Shown: one piece after another, positions 1 to 6,925 of the stretch | Numbering within the stretch: position 1 is the first letter of the stretch | Layout of the letters: each line of letters opens with the position of its first letter | Origin: JAWWBS01 sp033720815 | GTDB taxonomy: Bacteria; Pseudomonadota; Gammaproteobacteria; Natronospirales; JAJUFS01 | Direction of reading: 5' to 3' | Assembly: GCA_033720815.1 (NCBI GenBank) | Contig: JAWWBT010000012.1 | Span: forward strand, 1 to 28,740 | Length of the DNA stretch: 28,740 bases | Position numbers and translations under genes: made by a program | The notes under the pieces: generated by a model | Seen by the model: the letters and a program-made list of their open reading frames with translations, nothing else | Databases searched by the model: none | Told to the model about the DNA's origin: nothing

Positions 1-404
1 ACGGAGTCGAAGACCGCATCCACGGCGACACCGGCAAGGCGCGCGCGCTCGTGCAGCGGCACACCCAGCTTGTCGTTGGTTTCCAGCAGCTTCGGGTCGA
101 CTTCGTCCAGGCTCTGCGGCTTGTCCTTTTCAGACTTCGGCGCCGAGTAATAGGAAATCGCCTGGTAATCCACCGGCGGGAAATGCACGTGCGCCCAGTC
201 AGGCGTCTTCATCGTCAGCCAGTGACGATAGGCCTTGAGACGGAATTCGAGCATGAACTCCGGTTCGTTCTTCATCGCCGAAATGTGGCGGATGACGTCT
301 TCATCGAGCCCCGGCGGCAGGGTTTCGGATTCGATATCCGTCGTCCAGCCGTGCTCGTACTCCTTGCGGAGATGCTGCTTGACGTCTTCGTTACGGGTTG
401 CCAT
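1..404 (-). CDS. sufB: SufB, Fe-S cluster assembly scaffold subunit (N-terminal part, runs off window)
   Basis: The minus-strand frame starting at the ATG at 404 is open to the window edge and gives about 134 residues of the SufB N-terminus (MATRNEDVKQHL at the start, then PEFMLEFRLKAYRHW and the PPVDYQAISYYSAPK region). SufB is the scaffold subunit of the cytosolic SufBC2D complex, on which Fe-S clusters are built. The conserved C-terminal cluster-ligand region lies outside the window. The start is supported by a GGAG Shine-Dalgarno about 7 bases upstream. The gene follows the Rrf2 regulator by 27 bases in the same direction, which is the usual order of a SUF operon; sufC, sufD and sufS would be expected beyond position 1. 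The identification rests on recognising the conserved N-terminal sequence and on the context. Confidence 0.93.
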   Translation of the reverse strand, partial: MATRNEDVKQHLRKEYEHGWTTDIESETLPPGLDEDVIRHISAMKNEPEFMLEFRLKAYRHWLTMKTPDWAHVHFPPVDYQAISYYSAPKSEKDKPQSLDEVDPKLLETNDKLGVPLHERARLAGVAVDAVFDS

Positions 405-431
405 TTGCTACTCCGTCGACTCCGTTACGAG

Positions 432-899
432 TCATTCAACCTTGATGGGAATGTTCTTCAGCGAACCCGTGAGGCGAACCTCCGGGGCGCGCAATTGCGA
501 TGGCTGTGCCAGCTCGGTCAGGCTCACGTCGCGCAAGGCATCGCGAATCGCGACATTGATCCGCTGCCAGGCGGTGCCCACATTGCAGTTCGCTTCCAGC
601 TCGCAGTTGCTGTGATCGGTCGCGCATTCGGTAATGCCGACATGCCCTTCGATGGCGTCGATGATGTCGGCCGCCGTGATGTCTTCGGGCGAACGGGCGA
701 GGGCATAGCCGCCGTTCGCGCCGCGCTGCGAGGTCAGCAGGCCACCACGGGTCAGCTGCTTCAGCAGCTTCGAGACCGTCGGCGCGCCGACCTGGGTGGC
801 TTCCGACAGCTCGGCAGCGGTGTGCACCGCACCAGGCCGGCGCGACATCTGCGCCAGCACGAGCGTGCCGTAATCTGTCATTTTGCTCAGTCGCAGCAT
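432..899 (-). CDS. Rrf2-family SUF system Fe-S assembly regulator
   Basis: A 155-residue Rrf2 protein. The N-terminal winged helix-turn-helix (about residues 1-75) includes MLRLSKMTDYGTLVL and the wing SQRGANGGYALAR. Three cysteines, C92, C99 and C105, sit where Rrf2 proteins such as IscR bind a 2Fe-2S cluster. This is the SUF-associated subgroup found in Xanthomonas and related bacteria. It probably senses cluster status and controls the operon beginning with itself and sufB, 27 bases downstream. I chose the ATG at 899 because GGAAGG lies about 6 bases upstream and homologues begin MLRLSKMTDYG; an in-frame start at 917 would lose that spacing. An IscR type-1-like site lies over the probable promoter at 986-1005. 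Cluster binding by these three residues is inferred from the family. Confidence 0.93.
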   Translation of the reverse strand: MLRLSKMTDYGTLVLAQMSRRPGAVHTAAELSEATQVGAPTVSKLLKQLTRGGLLTSQRGANGGYALARSPEDITAADIIDAIEGHVGITECATDHSNCELEANCNVGTAWQRINVAIRDALRDVSLTELAQPSQLRAPEVRLTGSLKNIPIKVE

Positions 900-926
900 T
901 ATTACCTTCCAAATCAACGGCTTGTT

Positions 927-954
927 TCATCCGTCCGGATGACGCCGGATCCGG
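927..954 (-). promoter_or_regulatory. Alternative hairpins in the suf regulator 5' leader
   Basis: TCATCC (927-932) and GGATGA (937-942) form a perfect 6-bp stem with a 4-base loop. CCGGAT (935-940) can instead pair with ATCCGG (949-954). The two stems share 937-940, so they exclude each other. They lie between the probable transcription start near 985 and the ATG at 899. Function is unknown and the overlap may be chance in GC-rich DNA. Confidence 0.3.
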
Positions 955-985
955 CCAGGCGGCTGGAATAGCCGTCCGGGTAAAC

Positions 986-1020
986 AGTACTATTTTAGTC
1001 CTATTAGGAACGACATGAAA
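986..1020 (-). promoter_or_regulatory. Probable suf promoter with IscR type-1-like operator
   Basis: Read on the minus strand, 1000-988 is GACTAAAATAGTA. It matches 12 of 13 positions of the core GACTRWWWYAGTC of the E. coli IscR type 1 site, as I remember that consensus; the outer flanks match poorly. The same bases contain a -10 candidate TAAAAT (997-992), with a weak -35 candidate TTTCAT 17 bases upstream (1020-1015). A regulator bound here would cover the -10, which fits autorepression by the Rrf2 protein encoded about 90 bases downstream. The motif is seen directly; binding is inferred. Confidence 0.55.
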
Positions 1021-1100
1021 CCCCGATGCGGGTTTTCCTGTCCTACAATCAAGCCATTGGGTTAATTTCGTCATGACGGTTGCCAGAACCGGGGGACACG

Positions 1101-1406
1101 ATGGGCAAGCGCTACCAGACCTTTGCTGAGTTCTATCCGTTCTACCTTTCCCAACACCAGACCACCACGAACCGTCGGCTGCATTTCCTCGGCAGCCTGC
1201 TGGTACTGCTGATCCTTGCTGCCGTCATCGCCGGCGCCAGCCCCTGGTGGTTGCTCGCCATGCCACTGGCCGGCTACGGTCTGGCCTGGATCGGGCATTT
1301 CTTCTTTGAGCGCAATCGTCCCGCGACCTTTACCTACCCGGTCTGGTCGCTGATGGGTGACTGGCTGATGTTCTGGCAGACCTTGACCGGGAAGATGCGC
1401 TTCTAG
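1101..1406 (+). CDS. Mpo1-like (DUF962) membrane protein
   Basis: A 101-residue protein with the DUF962/Mpo1-like pattern: FYPFYLSQHQ, then NRRLHFLGS, two hydrophobic helices (about residues 31-48 and 52-67), and GHFFFERNRPATF followed by a final segment with a conserved Trp. Yeast Mpo1 is an Fe(II)-dependent dioxygenase in alpha-oxidation of 2-hydroxy fatty acids, and the conserved His residues are thought to bind metal. Bacterial members are mostly uncharacterised, so the activity here is inferred. The ATG at 1101 has GGGGGA about 4 bases upstream; a TTG 21 bases earlier would add a non-conserved stretch. The DUF2254 gene starts 14 bases after this stop, so the two are probably co-transcribed. 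Confidence 0.85.
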   Translation: MGKRYQTFAEFYPFYLSQHQTTTNRRLHFLGSLLVLLILAAVIAGASPWWLLAMPLAGYGLAWIGHFFFERNRPATFTYPVWSLMGDWLMFWQTLTGKMRF

Positions 1407-1420
1407 AGAGCGGGGGACCA

Positions 1421-2755
1421 ATGCCTTTCAAGTTGATGCAGTGGCTGCGCCGCCTGGCGTCGAGCTACTGGTTCATTCCTGCGTCGATGGCGTTGTGGTC
1501 GGTGGGTATGGCTGCGTTGCTGCTTTACGTGGATAACCTCGTCGAGACCGGCGAGCGTTTCATGCAGTACCTGCCGCTGGTGAACTCTCCGTCCGGCGCG
1601 AGAACACTGCTTGCGACCATTGCGGGGTCTGCGATATCGGTCGCGGGTGTGGTCTTCTCGATCACCATCGTCGTGTTGAACATGGCGTCGGCCCAGTTTG
1701 GCCCGCGGCTGCTGCGCAATTTCATGGAAAAGGCCGGCACGCAGGTGGTGCTGGGTGCCTTCCTTGGCACGTTCATCTATTGCCTCATCGTGCTGGGTTT
1801 CGTGCGCGAGGCAGAACCGCAGCCGGTAATTTCCACGGCGGTCGGCATGGTGCTTGGTATCAACAGCTTCGTGCTGCTGATCTATTTCATCCACATGGTT
1901 TCCGTTTCGATCCAGGCCTCACAGATTATCAATGACGTCGCAGCCCGCATGCAGGACATCATGCGCGCGACCTTCCCGGAGCGTGAAGAAACGGCGGCAA
2001 CAGAGAGCACGCCCGACGAGGAGAGCGAGAACCTCGAACAGCGCGTGGCAGAAGAGGGTGCAGCGATTCCCGCCGAAACGGCCGGCTATCTCCAGGCGAT
2101 CGACCGGGAGCGGCTGCTGGAAATCGCGATGCGTGATGACCGGGTAATCAGGATCCCTTTGCGACCGGGGCACTTCGTCATGCGCGGCGAAACACTGGCT
2201 TCGGTGCTGCCACCGGAGAAGGCGACAGACCTGGCGGGCGAAATCCATGCGGCAATTCGCATTGGCAACGAGCGATCCTCGCTGCACGATCCGGAGTTCG
2301 CCATTCACCAGCTGGTGGAAGTTGCGCTGCGCGCGCTGTCCCCGGGCATCAATGACCCGTACACCGCCATCAACTGCATCGACAGGCTGGGTGCAATGCT
2401 GGCAGACCTTGCGCGCCGGCAATTGCCATCGCGTTACCTTCGTGACAAAAACGGGCGTCGTCGGGTTGTTGGCAACCCGTTCACCTACGCGGGCATGGTG
2501 GATGCGGCGTTCGACCAGCTTCGCCAGCAGGCCGACGGGAACGCGGCCGTGATGTTCCGGATTCTTGAAGTGCTGACGCGTCTTGGTGAACTGGGTGGCC
2601 CGGAACCTTTCATGAATTCGCTCAGGAACCAGTTGCAGGCGATCGGTTCCGAGAGTCGCGACGATTTCCGCAACCCGGTTGACCAGCAAGGCTATGCGAA
2701 GCGATACAAGGCCGCGCAGGAAATCCTGGCAGGTCCAGCCGAACAGCCCGGTTGA
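1421..2755 (+). CDS. DUF2254 family integral membrane protein
   Basis: A 444-residue protein with the DUF2254 layout: four N-terminal transmembrane helices (about residues 17-37, 62-87, 107-127 and 138-160) and a long soluble C-terminal part. Family motifs visible are SAQFGPRLLRNFM (about 90-102) and ALSPGINDPYTAINCIDRL (about 306-324). Residues about 185-215 form an acidic, low-complexity linker. The family is widespread in bacterial inner membranes and has no established function that I know of. GGGGGA lies just before the ATG. It follows the Mpo1-like gene by 14 bases, which suggests a two-gene unit; rarD starts 72 bases downstream on the same strand. Confidence 0.85.
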   Translation: MPFKLMQWLRRLASSYWFIPASMALWSVGMAALLLYVDNLVETGERFMQYLPLVNSPSGARTLLATIAGSAISVAGVVFSITIVVLNMASAQFGPRLLRNFMEKAGTQVVLGAFLGTFIYCLIVLGFVREAEPQPVISTAVGMVLGINSFVLLIYFIHMVSVSIQASQIINDVAARMQDIMRATFPEREETAATESTPDEESENLEQRVAEEGAAIPAETAGYLQAIDRERLLEIAMRDDRVIRIPLRPGHFVMRGETLASVLPPEKATDLAGEIHAAIRIGNERSSLHDPEFAIHQLVEVALRALSPGINDPYTAINCIDRLGAMLADLARRQLPSRYLRDKNGRRRVVGNPFTYAGMVDAAFDQLRQQADGNAAVMFRILEVLTRLGELGGPEPFMNSLRNQLQAIGSESRDDFRNPVDQQGYAKRYKAAQEILAGPAEQPG

Positions 2756-2827
2756 ACTCCCGCTTGGGTTTTACTGCCGCAGCCTTTATTCTCCGCGCTC
2801 TCCCGAGCCACCCATTGAGCGCGTGAC

Positions 2828-3745
2828 ATGTCGATGACATCCCAGCATGACAAGGAAGCCACGACCGGCGTTCTTTACGCGCTCGCCTGTTACAGCTTCT
2901 GGGGCTTCTCGCCGATCTATTTCAAGCTGGTCAACCACGTTCCCTCGATGGAAGTGCTGGGGCACCGGATCGTGTGGTCGGTGCTGATGCTGGCCGGGCT
3001 GTTGTGGCTGCGTCGGCGGTGGGGCGAATTCGCGCGGGTCGTTCGTGATTTCCAGGAAATGCGCTGGCTGCTGGTCTCGGCAGTGCTGATCTCGTTCAAC
3101 TGGGGCACTTACATCTACACCGTGCAGTCGGGCCAGATCCTCGAAGCGAGTCTCGGCTACTACATCAACCCGCTGGTCAGTGTCCTGCTGGGTGTGCTGT
3201 TCCTCGGAGAGACCATGCGACGCTGGCAGATGGTTTCACTGACCCTGGCAACGGTGGCCACGCTGTATCTTGCGCTGGATTTCGGGCAGGTACCGTGGCT
3301 TGCACTGATGCTGGCCTTCTCGTTCGGTTTCTACGGTCTGGTCCGCAAGATGGCGCCGGCGGCACCACTGGTTGGCCTGTTCGTGGAAACCTTGATGGTT
3401 GCACCGCTGGCATTGCTCTACCTCGCCTGGCTGGATATTGATGGTGTCGGTCATTTCGGCGCAGAGGGCTGGTACACGAACCTGATGCTGGTTGCCGCAG
3501 GGCTGGTGACCATGTTGCCGCTGTTGTGGTTTACCAACGCCGCGAAACGCCTGCGCCTGGCCACGATCGGGTTCTTCCAGTACCTGGCACCAAGCCTGCA
3601 GCTGGTGCTTGCCGTCATCTTCTACGATGAGGTATTCACCCCGACACACGCGATCACCTTTGCCATGATCTGGACGGCACTGGCGATCTATTCGACGGAT
3701 GCCTGGCGCGCGCATCGCCGGCTGCGACGATTGCGGGACGCCTAA
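2828..3745 (+). CDS. rarD: RarD, EamA/DMT superfamily transporter
   Basis: A 305-residue protein with about ten transmembrane helices in two EamA-like repeats. It carries the RarD signature region near the start (GVLYALACYSFWGFSPIYFKL) and VLGHRIVWS, plus LEASLGYYINPLVSVLLG and FFQYLAPSLQLVLAV further on, all typical of RarD. The substrate is not firmly known; RarD was named from chloramphenicol sensitivity in Pseudomonas, and EamA relatives move amino acids or other metabolites across the inner membrane. ATG codons at 2828 and 2837 are both possible starts, and neither has a strong Shine-Dalgarno. It lies between membrane-protein genes on the same strand with no sign of a functional link. 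Confidence 0.9.
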   Translation: MSMTSQHDKEATTGVLYALACYSFWGFSPIYFKLVNHVPSMEVLGHRIVWSVLMLAGLLWLRRRWGEFARVVRDFQEMRWLLVSAVLISFNWGTYIYTVQSGQILEASLGYYINPLVSVLLGVLFLGETMRRWQMVSLTLATVATLYLALDFGQVPWLALMLAFSFGFYGLVRKMAPAAPLVGLFVETLMVAPLALLYLAWLDIDGVGHFGAEGWYTNLMLVAAGLVTMLPLLWFTNAAKRLRLATIGFFQYLAPSLQLVLAVIFYDEVFTPTHAITFAMIWTALAIYSTDAWRAHRRLRRLRDA

Positions 3746-3794
3746 TTCGTCACAGATTCGGATGACAGGTATCCGGCTGGCGTTCGGTTTCGGG

Positions 3795-3800
3795 TAGAAT
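3795..3800 (+). promoter_or_regulatory. -10 candidate upstream of the NERD gene
   Basis: TAGAAT matches the sigma-70 -10 consensus at 5 of 6 positions and would place transcription start near 3807, three bases before the first ATG of the NERD gene. No convincing -35 lies 16-18 bases upstream. Confidence 0.3.
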
Positions 3801-3809
3801 TCCGCACAA

Positions 3810-4427
3810 ATGGATGAAACGAACCTGAAAGGCCCAGCTTTGGAAACCGGAATTTCCCTGTCCCCTGAACAATGGTCCCTGGTCGCAGCAGCGACGGTCG
3901 CCGTGCTGCTGATCGCGATTTTCGCGTGGCGACGCTGGTCGATGAGTACGCAGCAGCGCATCAACCGGGCACTGGATGCGATCGCACATGACCGCCTCGA
4001 CGATATCTTCCTCAGTGACGGCATGGGCGGGTACATCCATATCGATTCGCTCTTGCTCACCAACCGCGGCCTGATTGTCGTCGACATCAAGAATGTCGCC
4101 GGCAAGCTCTTTGGCGCCGAGAAAATGGACGAATGGGTGGTGATGGACGGCAAGCGTCGGCATGGTTTCCGCAACCCGCTCGGCGCGCTGCATGATCGAG
4201 TGGCCACTGTGCGCAGCCATGCGCGAGACGTGAACGTCGAAGGCTATGTGGTATTCACGGACGAAGGCGAATTCACCAAGGGCATCCCGGCCGAAACCGT
4301 GATGCTGAGTCATCTTGTCGAGTTTGTCGGCGCCAAGGGTGATGACTTCCCGCAGGCATTCGACGAGACCTGGAGGCACCTGCAGGAGGTCGCCGAGCGC
4401 GACCACACGCTGCCACCGCACGCCTGA
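3810..4427 (+). CDS. Membrane-anchored NERD-domain (nuclease-related) protein
   Basis: A 205-residue protein with one N-terminal transmembrane helix (about residues 22-40) and a NERD domain after it. The domain core is GGYIHIDSLLLTNRGLIVVDI with the K of DIKN, followed by LFG and the NPL of FRNPLGALHDRV, the usual NERD order. NERD domains resemble restriction-endonuclease-fold nucleases; the D and K of VVDIKN would belong to the active site. No helicase, kinase or other partner domain is attached, and no defence genes are nearby. The start is uncertain: the ATG at 3810 has no Shine-Dalgarno and would be nearly leaderless, while an in-frame TTG at 3840 has GAAAGG 7 bases upstream and would still keep the membrane helix. 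Nuclease activity is inferred from the fold family only. Confidence 0.8.
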   Translation: MDETNLKGPALETGISLSPEQWSLVAAATVAVLLIAIFAWRRWSMSTQQRINRALDAIAHDRLDDIFLSDGMGGYIHIDSLLLTNRGLIVVDIKNVAGKLFGAEKMDEWVVMDGKRRHGFRNPLGALHDRVATVRSHARDVNVEGYVVFTDEGEFTKGIPAETVMLSHLVEFVGAKGDDFPQAFDETWRHLQEVAERDHTLPPHA

Positions 4428-4496
4428 GTTTCGCGGACCGACTTGCCCGATACTCGTCGGGCATGCCTATACTTCCCCTCAACCAGGGGGGATTTC

Positions 4497-5273
4497 ATGT
4501 CGATCAATACACCTTTCGATGAAAAGCGGCTCGCCGAATGCCCGGTGGAAAACGGCTTTCGCCTTCGCGGTGTCGAAATGACCCGCATCGAGGTCTTTGT
4601 CGACGCCGCTTTCGCCTTTGCTCTGACCATGCTGGTGATTTCAGGCGATTCGGTGCCACATGACTTCGGGGAATTGCTGGATGCGTTCAAGGGTGTGCCG
4701 ACGTTTGCCGCGACGTTCCTGATCCTGATGCTGTTCTGGTTTGCGCACCGAAACTGGAGCCGTCGCTTCGGGATAGAGGACGTGCCGGTCATGTGGATGT
4801 CCGGTTTCTTCGTCTTCGTGATGCTTGTCTGGGTCTACCCGTTGCGGATGGTCTTCAGTGGCATGTTCGAATTCTTCTCCGGTGGCCTGCTACCGTCGAA
4901 TGTCGACGTGGACAGCTATTTCGAGCTCAGGGCACTATTCGCGACCTATGCCGTTGGATTCCTGCTCCTGTCGCTCACCATCATTGGCCTTAACCGGCAC
5001 GCCCTGAAACTGGCCGAGCCTTTACGCCTAGATGCCGTGGAGCGGCATGATGCGCGCGCCGAGATTGTCGGTTGGGCGGTTCCCGCGCTGGTCAGCCTGG
5101 TATCCCTGCTCTTCGCCCTGTTGATGCCCGAGAACCTGATCCCGTTGGCTGGCTGGGTGTACTTCGTGCTGGCCATCACCGGCCCGTTGCTGGGCTGGCA
5201 ACAGGACCGACAGCGCGAACGTTTACGGGCGCCGGTGCGCGAGTCCGGGGAAGAAACACTTCCTGCACAATGA
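4497..5273 (+). CDS. TMEM175-like (DUF1211) potassium channel family membrane protein
   Basis: A 258-residue protein with about six hydrophobic helices. The first follows the family pattern, TRIEVFVDAAFAFALTMLVI, and the next ends in MLFWFAHRNW. Prokaryotic TMEM175 proteins are potassium-permeable channels in which the first helix carries an FSD motif; here it reads FVD, so the Ser is replaced. The ATG at 4497 has AGGGGGG about 5 bases upstream. A -10 candidate TATACT lies at 4468-4473. The gene ends at a strong terminator shared with the convergent KamA-family gene. The family call is fairly secure; ion selectivity cannot be judged from this sequence. Confidence 0.78.
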   Translation: MSINTPFDEKRLAECPVENGFRLRGVEMTRIEVFVDAAFAFALTMLVISGDSVPHDFGELLDAFKGVPTFAATFLILMLFWFAHRNWSRRFGIEDVPVMWMSGFFVFVMLVWVYPLRMVFSGMFEFFSGGLLPSNVDVDSYFELRALFATYAVGFLLLSLTIIGLNRHALKLAEPLRLDAVERHDARAEIVGWAVPALVSLVSLLFALLMPENLIPLAGWVYFVLAITGPLLGWQQDRQRERLRAPVRESGEETLPAQ

Positions 5274-5301
5274 AAAAAGCCCCGCGAGAGCGGGGCTTTT
5301 T
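5273..5301. terminator. Bidirectional rho-independent terminator
   Basis: GCCCCGC (5279-5285), loop GAGA, GCGGGGC (5290-5296), preceded by six A and followed by five T, so it works on both strands. It separates the TMEM175-like gene from the convergent KamA-family gene. Confidence 0.92.
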
Positions 5302-5321
5302 CGTGGAGCAGGGGAGTCGGA

Positions 5322-6689
5322 TCAGTCGACACCCTTGTCCTGCTTCATCTGCTCGAACTCGTCCTGCCAGAACCACTTCTCCTCGCCGAAGGCCGGTTCG
5401 AGGTGGTTGAGCCAGGTCGCTTCTTCGTTGTACTTCGCGAAGAACGGACGTTGCACCCAGTCCGGGTTGCGGCCCTGGATGAAGCGCAGCACGAAGACCT
5501 TCTCGCCCTTGATCTCGGCGACGCCCTGGATTTCGACCTTGCCCGGATCGGCGGACATGGACGGGCCGCGTGCCGTGCGTGCGAGGCCTGAAACCTGCTG
5601 CATGGCATTGCGGTAGATCTCCCAGGCCTTGACCAGCGGGACTTCGAAATACTGGCGGGCACCGGTATCGCGCTCGACGAACATGTAATACGGGATGATT
5701 CCGAGCTTTACCTGCTCGCGCCACAGCCTGGCCCAGGCATCCGAATCATTGTTGATGTGGTTCAGCAGCGGACCCTGCGCACGGATTTCTGCACCCGTGG
5801 CACGCACGCGTCGGATCGCTTCCTTCGCGATCGGCGTGTCCAGTTCCTTCCAGTGGTTGTAGTGCGCCATGATCGCGACGTGCTTGCCCGAGTCCACGAG
5901 ACGCGTGAAAAGGTCGAGGACCTCCTCGGCGTCCGGGTCGGTGACGAATCGGTAGGGCCAGAAGGTCAGCGACTTGGTGCCGATACGCACGGTCTGCACG
6001 TGCGACAGGCTGTCATCGTCCAGCAGCGGCTCGAGGTACTGCTTCAGGTGCTTGGCCTTCATGACCATCGGGTCGCCGCCGGTCATCAGCAGGTCGGAGA
6101 CTTCCTTGTGGTCCCGAAGGTAGGTGTGCAGCTGGTCGACTTCGTTCGAGGCGAAACGCAGTTCCTTGTCGCCGACGAACTGCGCCCAGCGGAAGCAGAA
6201 GGTGCAGTAGCTGTGGCAGACCTGGCCCTGCGAGGGGAAGAACAGCACGGTTTCGTTGTACTTGTGCTGCGTGCCCTCGATCTTTTCCTCGTCCATTTCC
6301 GGAACATTCAGTTCCATCTGGCCGGCCGGGTGCGGGTTCAGGTCTTCGCGCAGCTCTCTTGCTACGGCCTGGACTTCCTTCTTGTCACCCGATTTCAGTG
6401 CTGCGGCCATCTTGTCGAAGGCGCCCGGCTTGAGCATTTCCTTCTGCGGGAAAAGCAGGCGGAACAGCGGATCATCCGGCACTTTCGACCAGTCGATCAG
6501 CTCGTCGATGACGTATTCGTTGACGCGGAAGGGCAGCACGTTGGCGACCACTTCCATTTCGAAGCGCATCTCTTCGCTGAGCTGCGAAAGCTGCGGGATC
6601 TTGTGCAGCTGGCGATGCGTGAAGACCTTGTAGTCGCGCGGGGCGAGCGGGTCATTTGCGGAAAATTCGACTTCCGGGTTCACAGCCAT
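5322..6689 (-). CDS. KamA-family radical SAM, PLP-dependent aminomutase (substrate uncertain)
   Basis: A 455-residue protein of the lysine 2,3-aminomutase (KamA) family. The radical SAM CX3CX2C motif is C158, C162, C165 (CHSYCTFCFR), and the SAM-binding region includes LMTGGDPMVM (201-210). The PLP lysine is probably K384 in SADPGKVEI. R167 aligns with the carboxylate-binding R134 of clostridial lysine 2,3-aminomutase. The two aspartates that hold the lysine side chain there (D293 and D330) appear here as N314 and R340 by my hand alignment, so a lysine substrate is doubtful. The usual CRHCTRRR stretch reads CTFCFRWAQ. It is longer than EpmB (about 340 residues). No ablB or epmA is nearby. The ATG at 6689 has AAGGGGA upstream; a TTG at 6719 is less likely. 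Confidence 0.85.
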   Translation of the reverse strand: MAVNPEVEFSANDPLAPRDYKVFTHRQLHKIPQLSQLSEEMRFEMEVVANVLPFRVNEYVIDELIDWSKVPDDPLFRLLFPQKEMLKPGAFDKMAAALKSGDKKEVQAVARELREDLNPHPAGQMELNVPEMDEEKIEGTQHKYNETVLFFPSQGQVCHSYCTFCFRWAQFVGDKELRFASNEVDQLHTYLRDHKEVSDLLMTGGDPMVMKAKHLKQYLEPLLDDDSLSHVQTVRIGTKSLTFWPYRFVTDPDAEEVLDLFTRLVDSGKHVAIMAHYNHWKELDTPIAKEAIRRVRATGAEIRAQGPLLNHINNDSDAWARLWREQVKLGIIPYYMFVERDTGARQYFEVPLVKAWEIYRNAMQQVSGLARTARGPSMSADPGKVEIQGVAEIKGEKVFVLRFIQGRNPDWVQRPFFAKYNEEATWLNHLEPAFGEEKWFWQDEFEQMKQDKGVD

Positions 6690-6798
6690 GAGCCTGTCCC
6701 CTTGGGTTCGTGTGTTCAAATCGGGAATACCGCGCGATTGCGCGAGCCGACGAAGGATACAGAAACGGGGCGCTTATGTGAAATGAGAAGCCCCAATA

Positions 6799-6850
6799 AA
6801 TATCATAAGGATTCGAGAAAATATCCGTAAGTCATTGATTCGATGATATT
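6799..6850. promoter_or_regulatory. AT-rich divergent intergenic region with inverted repeat
   Basis: Between the KamA-family gene (start 6689) and the SnoaL-like gene (start 6926), AATATCAT (6799-6806) and ATGATATT (6843-6850) form a perfect 8-bp inverted repeat 36 bases apart, in a stretch much richer in A and T than its surroundings. Divergent promoters must lie in this region. I could not assign a convincing -35/-10 pair on either strand. Confidence 0.35.
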
Positions 6851-6925
6851 CAAAAATCATTTCCAGATCGGCTGGCGCTTCCGGCAGCTTCGCCTAGAGT
6901 CAATGGAAACGCCTGGAGACGAGAC

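Noticed and set aside
1018..1036. AAACCC/GGGTTT hairpin as a terminator
   Set aside because: No gene ends just upstream on either strand, and it lies in the promoter region between divergent genes.
436..1074. Minus-strand open frame of about 210 codons overlapping the Rrf2 gene in another frame
   Set aside because: Low-complexity Arg/His-rich translation and no family features; the Rrf2 frame explains the region.
4445..4462. GCCCGA-TACTCG-TCGGGC inverted repeat after the NERD gene
   Set aside because: Stem is short and there is no T run, so I did not call a terminator.
4475..4489. CCCCT-CAACC-AGGGG hairpin that could hide the Shine-Dalgarno of the TMEM175-like gene
   Set aside because: The -10 candidate TATACT at 4468-4473 puts the transcript start near 4480, so the left arm would probably not be in the RNA.
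3810..5273. NERD protein and channel as a phage-defence module
   Set aside because: No helicase, methylase, toxin, integrase or other defence gene is near, and the neighbours are ordinary chromosomal genes.
5322..6689. Calling the radical SAM gene epmB or a plain lysine 2,3-aminomutase
   Set aside because: It is over 100 residues longer than EpmB, lacks nearby epmA or efp, and the lysine side-chain contacts appear changed.
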